DNA of 64,000 nt from Enchytraeus crypticus (GCA_905160935.1 CAJHZI010000276.1:1021001-1085000); one strand, 5' to 3'. Positions 22,503-32,842 are shown, numbered from the stretch's first letter. Numbers and translations are program-made. Notes: a model not told the origin generated them from the letters alone.

Positions 22503-22629
22503 GGCTGGAGCCAATGGCGAAGTCGGTAAGACACTCGACCGCTGATCAGTAGGTGCGGGGTTCAAATCCTGGGCTCGCCCGTCACTGACATCGCTGTCGA
22601 GTGAGGAAACTGACGTTAACCTTATCGTT
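22503..22629 (+). mobile_element. tRNA-derived SINE, reference copy
   Basis: The head is tRNA-like: GGCTGGAGCC, A-box-like TGGCGAAGTCGG, then B-box GGTTCAAATCC about 40 nt later, which fits an internal RNA polymerase III promoter. The body is GGGCTCGCCCGTCACTGACATC and the tail GTGAGGAAACTGACGTTAACCTTA. It should be transcribed by Pol III and copied by a LINE RT. Other copies are at 10.2, 50.0, 56.7, 57.3 and 62.3 kb, with diverged ones at 10.4 and 38.9 kb. Confidence 0.9.
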
Positions 22630-22669
22630 ACCAGCTTTACCCTACTCTTGAAATATAACCTAGTCATTC

Positions 22670-22885
22670 ATGCAATCAATCAATCATTCAATATTTAGCC
22701 TCCGATCCTCAACATAGGGCAATGTCAGGGACGTTTGAAGTAAAACATTGGCAGGTATCAATCAATTAATCTGTCAATCAATGAAATAATCAATCAAACA
22801 AACAATCAATCGATCAAACAATCAGTCAGTCAATATTTAATGTCTGATTCCTCAGTCTAAGGCAATGCCAAGGACGTTCTTCAAG
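22670..22885 (-). mobile_element. Two LINE-type 3' ends with (TGAT)n tails, in tandem
   Basis: Each unit on the minus strand reads a GACATTGCC or GGCATTGCC phrase, then GAGGAATCAGACATTAAATATTGA or its variant, followed by TGAT/TTGA repeats. Confidence 0.7.
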
Positions 22886-23088
22886 GAGACTGTGCACAAC
22901 AGAAGCCAAAGCGGCAAAAGGTGACGACTGAGTATACAAATCTCGAAGAGAAATCAAAATCAAAACAGTGAGAGTCCAAAATTCGAGGCAAGATGGTGGT
23001 CAGAATATGACTATCTCTTTCTTATGACGGAAGGATCTGGGTTTTCATTTTTGCCCAGGAAAATACTAACACATTTACATGATCCTAG
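22886..23088. other. Unassigned DNA
   Basis: Nothing recognised. Confidence 0.35.
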
Positions 23089-23270
23089 TTAGGGTTGGGA
23101 CAAAGCCCAAAGCACAGTAGTTAAAGCAACATCCAGAGTGGGCAAAGACAATGCCAAATTTAAAGACAGAGTTGGCAAAACCAAAGCCAAAGCCTTACTG
23201 AGCAAAGTTAAATCCAACGCTTCAGTATGCATAGCCCAAGCCATGCCATACAAAGTCTAATTTTGACAAA
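23089..23270 (+). mobile_element. AAAGCC-rich hAT-like terminal fragment
   Basis: It starts GTTAGGGTTGGGACAAAGCC and continues with AAAGCC/CAAAGC words. The start resembles the TAGGGATGGGA ends of the two complete hAT-like elements, and the subterminal short repeats are of the same design. No matching right end was found nearby. Confidence 0.45.
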
Positions 23271-23841
23271 TATATTGTATAGGTATGACATAGCTGATGA
23301 TCAAATTATGATATAACTAGTATCGAAATGGGTTTACAGATAATTGTAGAAGGCCTGAACATTACTGCATTAAAGTATGGAATGATTAGGTTCGGGAGTA
23401 GGTTGGGGTAAAATTGAGAATTGAACCTACCGACAAATGCACGCTTTCGTATGAGACGACTGAGGTAGATATGACAGCGAACGGACTTATAGCCAAGTGG
23501 TGAGGATTTTCGTGTTTTACACCAATCAGTCAATCATGCAATTAATCAATCTGTAAATAATAATTAACAATATAATAATAATACTTATTATTAATTAAAT
23601 AATAATAATGTTAATAAATGATAATTATTAATTAATAATAATAATAATTACTAGCAGTAATGCAGTCAATACAATCATTTGTCGTTCATACTTCAAATTT
23701 CAGAGTTCTAGTCATTTCACCGAGTGTGACATTATACCACCAGACTACTTGACCTTTACTGTCCATTCGACGGTACTGTGGCAATTAGCATAGAGCGGGT
23801 CTTTAGAAATATACTTATGATGATGATTATTATTATAAAGA
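23271..23841. other. Unassigned DNA with ATT/AAT-rich stretch
   Basis: 23555-23650 is rich in TAAT/ATT. A 75-codon open frame on the minus strand (23306-23533) has no recognised motif. Confidence 0.4.
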
Positions 23842-24092
23842 TTACAATTTTTCTTTTATAAATATAAACGATTTACCTTGCTGAATCGCCCGGCTACTCG
23901 AGATCATCTGGCTGCTTAAAAGGAATTGCTGAAGCAGATTATATCTTTGTAAAGTCATGTAAAATCTCTGCAAAAGAAAAGAGGTATATTTCTCGCTTAT
24001 CGACGGTTTGCTCTGCAATAGTTTGCCTATGCCAATAATGGAGTCAACTCCATCGGGATTCATGGGGCCCATGGTTGAAATGGCCACCGGAA
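23842..24092 (-). pseudogene. 3' end of RLE-type LINE, truncated copy
   Basis: The minus strand reads TMGPMNPDGVDSIIGIGKLL, then SFLLQRFYMTLQRYN, matching the last ~70 residues of the long copy, followed by the 3' UTR with GAGTAGCCGGGCGATTCAGC. Its 5' edge abuts an (ATT)n run at 24093-24114. Confidence 0.9.
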
Positions 24093-24114
24093 CAATTATT
24101 ATTATTATTATTAT
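24093..24114. repeat. (ATT)n microsatellite
   Basis: An ATT run directly at the 5' edge of the RLE-LINE fragment. Confidence 0.95.
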
Positions 24115-24129
24115 TAATGTAAATTAATA

Positions 24130-24578
24130 AAAAGAAAACCTAAGGGATGACGGTGTCTAAAAAAGGAGGAAGAGTCAATAGAAATAGATGGTACGAAGTC
24201 AGAACTGGTAAGGAGTTTCAGATATTTAGGATAAGATAAAGAATATGGAACAGAAATAAAATGCAGAATTGCTCAAGCAACGGAGGCCTTCGGTAGGAGG
24301 AAAAATATTGCTAAGAAAACGTTTGAAGCAAACCACGAAGATAAAGATATTAAAGACTTTAGCGTGTACAACGCTACGTACGGTACGTTTGTGAAACATG
24401 GACGTTAGGAAAGGAGGATATTAGAAAACTGAAGCATCGAAACGTAGCTAAGGAGAAGACTGTAGAAGATCAAATAGACTAAGACAATTGCGAACGAAGA
24501 AGTGCTAAATAGGGTTGGCATAAATAGACAATTGAAGGATATCATAAGGCAGGAATAGAAAGAAGAACTGGATACTAA
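24130..24578 (+). pseudogene. RTE-like LINE C-terminal fragment, divergent subfamily
   Basis: Broken frames contain VSKKGG (near 24157), CETWTLGKEDIRKL (near 24390-24430), a remnant of the TNEEVLxRVGxNRQL phrase near 24485-24540 and EELD near the end. It matches the RTE-like family at 3220-3680 but with far more substitutions, so it is an older or separate lineage. Confidence 0.75.
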
Positions 24579-24596
24579 TAATAATAATAATAAAAG
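24579..24596. repeat. (TAA)n microsatellite at the 5' edge of the RLE LINE
   Basis: CTAATAATAATAATAATAAAAGG lies directly before the first recognisable codons of the long RLE-LINE copy. Confidence 0.9.
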
Positions 24597-24599
24597 GTA

Positions 24600-25922
24600 A
24601 TGCAGATAAAAAGGCATAATCTAAGCTCATTAATTAAGAAAAGGTTGGAGGGCCTAGGTACTGGTGCTCCCACTGAGCCGGTCGTAGATAGAATTAAAAG
24701 AGCTCATCGTTCTCATGACTCCCGTGCCTCAGCAGTAAGGTCCAAAATGGAAGATGGAAATGTTTCGGCAGCTGTACGCATCCTCTGTTCAGACGAAAGC
24801 CCAGCGCAATGCAGTTTAAACACTTACAATATCCTGAAGGCCAAGCACCCACCCGCAGCTAGTAGCAGTATAATGGCACCCCTTCCGGACTCAATGGAGA
24901 CTCCGCCCATTCAAGTCTCAGAGCAGGATGTTGTCAAAGCTGTACGTAGCTTTCCAGCAGGCTCAGCCGGTGGTCCTGATGGCCTTCGCCCTCAGCATCT
25001 TCTGGAGCTTGTGACTTGTAGAGAATCGGCTGGGGCATTTTTGACCGCTTTGACTTCTTCGTGAATCTCCTGCTTAGAGCTGCTTGCCCCCCTGAGGTCC
25101 AACCGGTGCTGCTTGGTGGTAAACTCATTGCACTCATTAAGAAATCTGGCGGCATTCGCCCCATTTCAGTGGGTTACACTTGGCCGTCGTTTGGCCGCTA
25201 AATGCGCAAATCGGTATGCAGTGTCTGCTCTCAGCGATTACTTGAGCTCAATTCAACTTGGAGCTGGTATTCCAGGTGGCTGTGAGGCAGCTGTTCACTC
25301 TACTCGCCGTTTCGCTAAGTCAATGCCAGCTGATCCCTTCGTGGTAAAACTAGACTTCTGTAATGCTTTTAATTGCTTGAGTAGATCACGAATGCTCAGC
25401 GAAATACATCACAGGATACCAGAGCCTTATAGTTTCTGCCATCTACTTTACTCTAACACTTCGTGGTTGAAGTTCGGAGACTGGTGCATTGAGTCACAGG
25501 AAGGAGTCCAACAAGGGAATCCCTTAGGGCCCATGCTATTTTGCTTGAATATTCACCCTCTCCTTACTTCTCTCTCTAGCGCTCTCACGGTGGGATACCT
25601 AGATGACATTACTCTAGGTGGTTGCGAGTCGTCGATTGCAAATGATGTACAGACTATCATCGACAGAGGCCAAGAATTTGGGCTTCAGTTGAATCGTACC
25701 AAGTGCGAAGTCATATCATCAGTTTGCAAATCTCCGGGAAACTCAGTTTTTTCATCCTGTGTGCCAATGGGCCTCTCCCATAGTACTCTAATCGACGCGC
25801 CACTCTCTGGAGAAGAAGCTACTACCACCGCTTTATCTAGTCGCTTGGAGGACCTCAAACGTACAGCATCGGGCTTGAAGTCGCTAGCCGCTCATGATGC
25901 TTTGACAATCCTTCGCTTTTGA
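24600..25922 (+). pseudogene. Reverse transcriptase of the RLE-type LINE (YLDD)
   Basis: The RT primes on nicked target DNA and copies element RNA. Seen in order: GGPDGLRPQHLLELV, KKSGGIRPISVG, LAAKCANRYAVSAL, GAGIPGGCEAAVHSTRRF, VVKLDFCNAFNCLSRSRML, EGVQQGNPLGPMLFCLNIHP and the catalytic GYLDDITLGG near 25590-25620. Most LINEs have F/YADD; here the second position is Leu. A one-base loss near 25050 and a one-base gain near 25180 split the frame, and the last codon before 25922 is a stop where the family continues. Confidence 0.9.
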
Positions 25923-27064
25923 TTAAGCGCACCTAAACTTATGCACATTCTGCGCTCTAGTCCGAGCTTCTCTAATCCGCGGCTTTTAGACTACAACGAG
26001 GCTCTTAGACGATGCTTGTACGCCGTTATCAACGCAGATTTGTCTGATTTGCAGTGACAGCAAGCCAGTCTACCGGTGAGCAAGGGTGGTCTTGGAATTT
26101 GTCTTGTTTCCCATATCGCTCCTTCAGCCTTCTTGGCATCAGCGATGGTAACGAGGCAGTTGCAAGACGCCATCCTTCATAAGTGCTCCCTTTCTGCCGA
26201 TAGATCCATTGACGTTGCGTTGTCAGTTTGGTCCAAAAGCCTCACCTCCAGTGCTCCACCTTCTACGTCAGTCAGTAACCAGAAATCATAGAACCGTCCT
26301 ATAGTGGATCGGATTTATAACAGTCTGTTAGAATCCCAGTCCAATGCAGTACCTAGAGCACGACTCCTAGCTGTATCAACCAAAAGAAGCAGCCACTGGC
26401 TTTATGCTCTCCCTGTTGCTTCTTGTGGGTTTTTTTAGAAAACGAGGCGATTCGAGTAGCCGTTAGTTTCCGTTTAGAGGCGAAAACTTGCGAGCCTCAT
26501 ATGTGCCCCTGCGGTCATGAAGTCGACGCTTTAGGTCTCCACGGCCTCTCCTATAAACGAAGCTCAGGTAGAATGTCTCGCCATCACAATTTAAATGACT
26601 TAATATGGCGAGCACTTTCAAGAGCAGGCATCCCTTCCTCTAGGGAACCAAGTGGGTTGTCCAGATCTGATGGCAAGCGTCCGGACGGCATAACTTTAGT
26701 GCCCTGGTGCAACGGTAAGTATGCCTTATGGGACGTCACGATCATTGACACTATGGCAAACTCTTACCTGAATACGATTTCAGTTACAGCCGGTAGAGCT
26801 GCTGTTCATGACGCCTCTAGGAAGTTCGATAAATACCGTGATCTATCCTTAGGATATGAAGTTTTTCCGGTGGCCACTGAAACCATGGGCCCGATGAAAC
26901 CAGAGGGAGTTGACTTTATTAATGGCATAGGCAGACTTATTGCAGAGCAAACCGGCGATAAGCGAGAGACATCTTTTCTTTGGCAAAGGCTTTCCATGAC
27001 TTTGCAAAGATTTAATGCAGTCTGCTTCAACAATTCTTTTAAGCCGATTGATGACCTCGTGTAG
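25923..27064 (+). pseudogene. Thumb, Cys/His motif and restriction-like endonuclease of the LINE
   Basis: After the RT, the reading continues LSAPKLMHILRSSPSF, then GGLGICLVSHIAPSAFLASA. The C-terminal part has CPCGHEVDALGLHGLSYKRS (Cys/His cluster), RHHNLNDLIWRALSRAGIP, GKRPDGITLVPW and LWDVTIIDTMANSY, the last two supplying the PD...D pattern of a PD-(D/E)XK-like nuclease, and ends FLWQRLSMTLQRFN. Stops at about 26056 and 26288 fit single-base changes, and a T-rich run near 26430 causes a frameshift. It would nick the target DNA in the intact element. Confidence 0.88.
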
Positions 27065-27130
27065 CCGGGTTGCGATTCAGAACGTATTGCTTGAATCGTT
27101 TTTATCAAACCCCAGGTTCTTTACACCGGG

Positions 27131-28244
27131 GTAAAAAAATAATAATAATAATAAAGGTGTAACATCCGTTTCCTCATCCAGGGATGATGTCAAGGATTTC
27201 CCCAACAGCACACATCACTACAGATCAATTCACCCAGACCAATCTGCGAAAGAAATGTACCGAGGAGAAGCAAGGTGTTAAACGAAAGCCAGTACGGTGA
27301 TCAAAAAATGGTCCAGGTTGATTGATTATGTCTATGGTAGGAAAAGGTAAGTTTTAAGCTTGCTAGAGAATGTTGAAAGACAAAAACAAGAGCGAAGATT
27401 AGCAGGTAAAGAGTTCCAGATTGTGGGTGCTGCGTAGGAAAATGACCGTCTGCCTAATGACGTGAGAATATTTGGAACTGAGAGAAGATTGGCATCGGTG
27501 GATCGAAGTGCACGTGACGGGCGATAGGAAGAAGAATTTCAGATACGTAAGAAGGCTTGCCAAATCGCAGAGTTTTGAAAGTTAATAGAGCTATTTTATA
27601 TTTTATGCGTTGATTAACAGGGAAACAGTGAAGACTGCGTAGTAGAGAAAGAGAGCGAAATTGAAGTCGAGAGGACTTACAAACAACACGTGCAAGAGAA
27701 TTTTGGACGTGCTGCTAACGATTGAGAGAAGAAGTTGGCAATCCATGTAATAATGAATTTCAGTAGTCGAGCTTTGAATGAACTATAGAATTAGCAAGGA
27801 TAGTGACTGAATTTCTAGTAAGGGATGGACGTATTTGCCTAATCTGACGAATCTGAAAGAAAGAAGCGCGACAAACACAAGAGATATGGAATTTAAAATC
27901 AAGGTTTTTATCAAATATGACTCCAAGGTTTTTTGGCGGATCGAGAAGGTGAAAGAGCAAGATTCTGAAAATTAACAGAGTTATTCGTAATTTCACTTCT
28001 TTGCAAAGGAGTACTAATTCAAAGGTATTCAGTTTGGGAGGGATTAACAGCAAGACGGTTAGCACAAAACCAGGAATAAACCTTGTCTAAAATGGATGAG
28101 AGAGGAGCCAGTTTCTGATCAGAATCATGATTAGAAAAGGAAATACATAGTTGTGTGTCGTCTGCATAGAAGTGAAAATTGATGGAGAACTGAGCAAGCA
28201 GGTAGCTAAGAGGAGTGATATATTAAGAGAAGAGCAAAGGACCT
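27131..28244 (-). pseudogene. L2-like LINE, 3' half of the RT (antisense)
   Basis: From right to left the minus strand gives LGPLLFS (28215-28244), NFHFYADDTQLCIS (28140-28190, intact catalytic YADD), LAVNPSQTEYL, NLGVIFDKNLDFKFHISCV, FFQIRQIRQIRPSL and NSIVHSKLDY, then the closing LHWLPVNQRIKYKIA region and a 3' end with GACATCATCCCTGGATGAGG, AAACGGATGTTACACC and an (ATT)n tail at 27137-27153. The wording is that of L2/CR1 elements. A solo LTR interrupts it at 28245, and 17 bp more (29596-29612) continue the same reading. Confidence 0.88.
28240..28244. other. 5-bp target-site duplication of the solo LTR, left
   Basis: GACCT, repeated at 29596-29600. Confidence 0.85.
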
Positions 28245-29595
28245 TGTCAGGGAAAGTACCAATAAAGGTACTAACAGCCTAGACGTATCAGGAAAATGAA
28301 AATATATAAGAATATTTACAAAGTCCTGGACCGGGTTCAAATCTCAGATATGTCAGACAAATGACGGGAGAGCTATTGAAACATTCAATGTCTCAACTAT
28401 TTAAATACCTACGCTAAGAAGTATTCAGGCAAACAGCAGGAGTTACTAATTAATTAAAGGAATATCAAATCCTTAATTATTGTTTTATTATGAATAAAAC
28501 AAAATATCATGTGCAGGAAACATAACAAGTTAAACGACGTGAATGTAAAACTAAGTTACAGTCAAATTAATAATAATTATATTAATAATATTTTAAATAA
28601 ATTAATAAACATAAATAAGATGTTCGTTAAATAACTATATCGCCTTTTAAACAACACAGGACGAAATATAGTCAAAGAAAGTATGAAAGGGACTTTAAAC
28701 TGTACTTCCACACTGGTTGTGCATTATCTGTAATTAATACATATGATATGCTATGCACCAATGTATAAGTAAATTGAAAACCTCCCTACAGTAGAATTCC
28801 CCTAGGAAACTGGTCTCTAAATTATCCCTCAAACAAATGGATCGTCACCCATAAACTTTCCAAATGTATTTGCCGCCCGTTTCTAAATCCCAAGGATTTA
28901 ATTAAATAATCACACTGGCTCTGTTTAATCCTACCCAGGCTAAGTCTCTAATTCTTGAAACGAGTTAGCCGCTTTTTATACGTTGTAAACAAGAACTCCC
29001 TAGAAACTATATTGGCCACACCTGGTAAATTTCACTAAGGTCACAGTAACTCTCTTTTAAATTCCTAGTACTGACCGTCAAATTAATATACAAAAGAAGT
29101 CTGCTCGAACTAACGATGCTCGCTTCACCCTCTCTCAATAGGGCTCTCGAAATAACACTTGAGCCTCTCCGTTACTCAACAGGCTTCAACACCGGGCAAA
29201 CAATTGTCACCAAAATTACAAAGACTAAGAGGGAGAAATTACTACTGCATGGAGTTTCCCTGATACACCATTAAGCACGCATATCTAATGTACTTACATA
29301 CTGCAGACAATGAACTCGCAGAGCCTTCCGAACCTGGTCATTATTAACACAATTCTGTTATTGTTTATAAGTAAAGTTAAAGTTTAATAAATATTAAAAT
29401 AATGAAATTAAAGTTTTAAAACTTAAAACATTCCTTAAACTACATGTCAACATTTCAGAGACCAGGACAGAAGTAGGAGTAAACCAAAACAAAGCTACCA
29501 CGAGACATTTGAAAAATGTCCTGTAACCTTGAATGTAAACGCAGCATCCACAACAACATCAGGCACATAAAGCAGTCTTCAATCCGCGCCTGACA
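28245..29595. mobile_element. Solo LTR, 1351 bp, in the L2-like LINE
   Basis: It begins TGTCAGG and ends CCTGACA, a perfect 7-bp terminal inversion with the TG...CA of LTRs, and is bounded by GACCT on both sides. The LINE reading GSVLGP resumes exactly across the insertion. No gag, protease or pol is present. Without those genes the superfamily cannot be told. Orientation is not determined. Confidence 0.88.
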
Positions 29596-29612
29596 GACCT
29601 AACACTGAACCT
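29596..29612 (-). pseudogene. L2-like LINE segment beyond the solo LTR
   Basis: With 28228-28244 it rebuilds the antisense codons for VPQGSVLGP, the conserved RT motif before the palm. It starts with the duplicated GACCT. Confidence 0.85.
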
Positions 29613-29818
29613 TGAGGAACACATTCTTGAAAAGGTAATTTCTACCCGTTTATGCACTCATCTGATTCTTTCCCTTCTCTCTTTCATTATCAATCTGCCT
29701 ATAGAAAACTCCATTCCACTGAAACGCTCTTCTTCGTTTACATAATGATCTTAGCTTGGCCATGACTCGTAAACAGGTTTCTGCTTTGGTTCTTCTAGAT
29801 CTCTCTGCTGCCTTTTAT
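29613..29818 (+). pseudogene. Inverted 5' piece of the L2-like LINE
   Basis: Read on the plus strand: YQSAYRKLHSTET (about 29690-29730), then KQVSALVLLDLSAAF (29770-29815). In an intact L2 these lie shortly before VPQGSVLGP and in the same orientation; here they are inverted relative to the 3' half. This is the pattern of 5' inversion during retrotransposition (twin priming). Confidence 0.85.
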
Positions 29819-30033
29819 TTTCATGGATGGACCATGTACTGAGAAGGAATGTTTTGCTGAAGAAGATAATTGAGGGAGGAATGGTAGTAAAATAGGTACA
29901 GGATGACCGAGACTTCGGAAGTTGGATGATTTGATAACTACTTCTTATGTTGATATGAAAAGAAAGGCAGAGGATAGAAATATTTGGAGGAGATACATGC
30001 CACGGAACTGCCATTGCCACTCAGGCAGTGCAC

Positions 30034-30079
<46 letters not shown>

Positions 30080-30095
30080 CGCGAGAGAGAGAGCT
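29819..30095 (+). mobile_element. RTE-like LINE 3' tail with (GA)n end
   Basis: The 3' end region: a broken LLKKIIEGGM, then DDLITTSYVDMKRKAEDRN, RYMPR and GCAGTGCACTAAGAG followed directly by (GA)n (30035-30095). The long RERERE frames read through the tail and are not genes. Confidence 0.9.
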
Positions 30096-30819
30096 ATAAT
30101 ATAATTAACAAATTTTTCAACAAGATCCTGCTTTATCATTTCGTATTTACAAGTAGCTTTAGCAATGATTTTGTCACTAAAACTATATGTGTACTACGAA
30201 CATGAATGTTGGCTTGCCACAGTCAATCACAGACAGTCCCCCAATATATATGTTAGGGGCACGAAATGCGTTTTGCCCTCCTTCAACAACCAGAGCTGAG
30301 TTCCTCGTAGTGTTGTCAATAATCTCATTTATAAATGTAATTTAGAAGTAATAGCCTAGAAGTTGCAATAGTTTGAAGTTCCAATCTACTACTACTACTA
30401 CTTCTGGCAATTTACAATTTTCTAAATGAGGAATTTTTGACAATCATACAATGTGCTTGATCTTGTTTTCATTAGTCTATAGTTAAGAAATTGAATCAGA
30501 TTATGGATCAGAGTTTTTTCATATCAAAATAGAGCAACTAATATTCTGTTCATATCAATGAGCACTAAGAGAGTGGTAATTGATATTGTCTTTGGACAAG
30601 GAAACTGTCGTAAAACATTCATTACAGGTCCGCCCGCAATCATGGGTATATGTAGTTAGTAGTTTGATAGTCCGAAGCACTGAAAATTAATACAACCGTT
30701 AACTGCACGTGTCGAAAGACACTAAGCAAAAACTGAGAAAGGAAACGGGAAGCAACCTCTGAAGTCGCATTTTTCTCAAGCTATAGACTCCATAAGGTAT
30801 ATAGAAGGCACAGCCATTG
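30096..30819. other. Unassigned DNA
   Basis: Nothing recognised. Confidence 0.4.
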
Positions 30820-30890
30820 TGACGAGACTAACCTGTTGATATATGGAGTGCAATCTATGGAGCCTGAAAGCAGACTCTGAGTATGAATAT
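30820..30890 (-). repeat. Dispersed repeat fragment shared with 61.35 kb
   Basis: The minus strand reads ATATTCATACTCAGAGTCTGC and CAGGCTCC, matching 61360-61410. Confidence 0.6.
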
Positions 30891-31969
30891 TGTCAGGGAA
30901 CGGTTCTTACGATGAACCTTAAACCTGGATCAGGCTCAAATATTTCTTCTTAAATTAATATTTCTAAAACTATGGTATTACAAACAAACACAAATATTTT
31001 TTATTAAAGACTCACGTAGTTTATACACTTCAAACAATTTTAATTAAATCCAGTGATTATATATTATAAACAACTAGGTGCAGAAATTAATAGATTTAAA
31101 ACTATGAAATTAAATAAATATTAATAATATTAACCAAAATTAATTTAATAATAATATATACGATACGATATTTAATTCTCTATTCTCAACACTTTCATAG
31201 AAGTGATAAAAGGATCAGTTGTCCTCAATCTGCAAATATAAAAAACACAATGAATCAATAGGGTCTTGCTAATAAATTCTACTCAAAGCAAACACGGGAA
31301 AACTAGTTAAATATGAGTATTTTAGTTTCTTCTTAAACTAATGAAGTTCACCAATAGCAAAGTATAAAGCAAAGTATACGTTGCTAGACATAGTCACAGC
31401 CCTGGCTGGTACGCTGTACAGTATACAGTATAGCCTGTTGCCGACAGTTCATTTTACCCCTCCGTGAGGAACTTCCTTTTTTGCTTGGGATTTTGGAAAG
31501 TTTCAGGTATTGACAGACATATGCCTAAAATTTTGTAAAATAAACTATTGTATAATTTGTATAGCAACACAGTATGCTTAGTAACTACTATAATGTTGCT
31601 TGTTCAGTTCAGTATGTTATAAAATGCTATCAATTTGAAGAAACTATTGACAATAGCGCTTCAGCTTCTGGGGGACTTGGTTCCCCAGACCCCCATCCCA
31701 GGTTCTCTATTTCAGTTTGCGCTTAATTTAAATTCTATGGCTCATTAGCCTTCCCTCCCCTCACCGCAGTGGTCTCTACATCAATTCAATACTACCCACA
31801 ACTTCCTTCGTGTATAACTCTTTCAGAAATCTTTTCGACAGCCCCCCCCCACAACAAAGATTCCTTATCCGTCCCTGAAGTTTACAATTGGTTATTAATA
31901 GTCATTTGATGACAGTCAGCTGTTGCCTGAGTTTAAAAGCAACTCAATAAGTAATCTAATTTTGTGACA
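30891..31969. mobile_element. Possible LTR or LTR-like insertion
   Basis: It starts TGTCAGGGAACGG, like the solo LTR start TGTCAGGGAA and the piece at 62393. A possible right end TGACA lies at 31965-31969, with AATAT on both sides (30886-30890 and 31970-31974). The interior is AT-rich with no coding and shows no clear match to the solo LTR. A short GC-rich piece at 31640-31870, with CCCCAGACCCCC and a C-run, may be another element. Confidence 0.4.
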
Positions 31970-31974
31970 AATAT

Positions 31975-32494
31975 GTTATGATCTATGGTACATAATATTT
32001 CCCAACAATCAGCTCCCTAATTCCTTCTTTCAAAGAAGCTGGTCACCGGGCCGCCCATCAGTCAATATCCGGCGCTGTCATAGACAATTCGTCCAATACA
32101 CCTTTGACAGTTGCGTATTATATATTGTACAAAAGAGATTAATCTTAAATATTTAATAATACTTAGTTACTAGTTACAGAATTGACCTGCTACTCTGGCA
32201 TCCAACTCTCGATGTGCCATGCATTTCATTTCACTGCACGAGCAGGCACAGGTTCGAAGCATACAAATGACTACAGGTAGGAATACACAACAGGAGAAAC
32301 AGCAAGACAGGTCAACTAAGCTTCATGAGCACTATGCAAGAGCAAAGTGCATCTTAATAGCATATGATCAAGCCTATATACAATTAACAGCGAAATTAAT
32401 AAGGCCTACAAAAGTAGTGCAATATCTATGATGTAATCCTGTACTAATAAGATAAGACATCTCAATCCTGACAAATATATACGCATGTACCTTG
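31975..32494. other. Unassigned DNA
   Basis: Nothing recognised; the 70-codon frame at 32219-32431 has no known motif. Confidence 0.4.
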
Positions 32495-32546
32495 GACCTG
32501 CCACTTAGGTAGAACACTAGAGAGAGGTAGAGAGAGACTTTATCAA
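32495..32546 (+). mobile_element. RTE-like LINE 3' terminus, short fragment
   Basis: TACCTTGGACCTGCCACTT then AGAACACTAGAGAGAGGTAGAGAGAGAC, the family 3' end and GA tail. Confidence 0.75.
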
Positions 32547-32599
32547 TATAACAGTTTATCAGTAGAGTTTCTTTTGTTTCACAGTAAATAGGGTCTATA

Positions 32600-32842
32600 C
32601 ATGTATCAGTTAACAAAGAGGATAATGACTTTGACAAATTTAAAGCCAAAGCCAGCGGCATCAAAATCAAAACCTGATACACCAAAGCCAAAACCAAAGC
32701 TTTTAGATCCAAAGCTACAGCCAAGCCCAAAGCCACCTCAAGCATAACCAAACTAAAGCCGGGTCTCGTTGGCTTTAATTCTCTGTCACTAGATCTTCAC
32801 AGGGCTGGATAAGCAAAGCCAAAGCTTTCCCAACCCTGCGAA
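32600..32842 (-). mobile_element. AAAGCC-rich hAT-like terminal fragment
   Basis: Words such as AAAGCCAAAGCC repeat across 32630-32830, and the right edge is AAAGCTTTCCCAACCCTG, the inverse of the left edge at 23092 (TAGGGTTGGGACAAAGC). Together they imply a second hAT-like non-autonomous family; this copy lacks its left end. Confidence 0.5.

Larger units (their letters stand above)
24597..27136 (+). mobile_element. Non-LTR retrotransposon with RT and C-terminal restriction-like endonuclease, nearly complete 3' part
   Basis: About 2.5 kb of a single coding region, interrupted only by short indels (about 25050, 25180 and 26430) and three stops (about 25920, 26056 and 26288). The order is RT, Cys/His motif, endonuclease, which is the layout of RLE-type LINEs (R2, R4/Dong, NeSL and relatives). 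The 3' UTR is short and ends ACACCGGGGTAAAAAA. (TAA)n lies at both edges (24579-24596 and 27137-27153). The low number of lesions suggests it is younger than the other LINEs here. The N-terminal zinc fingers of the group are absent, so it is 5'-truncated. Confidence 0.88.

Noticed and set aside
22503-22629. Functional tRNA gene at the SINE
   Set aside because: It has A- and B-box-like sequences but no convincing acceptor or anticodon stem, and it recurs with a fixed 3' body across the window.
29922-30205. Open frames with Arg-Glu or Ser-Leu repeats
   Set aside because: They read through the (GA)n tail of the RTE-like LINE on both strands.
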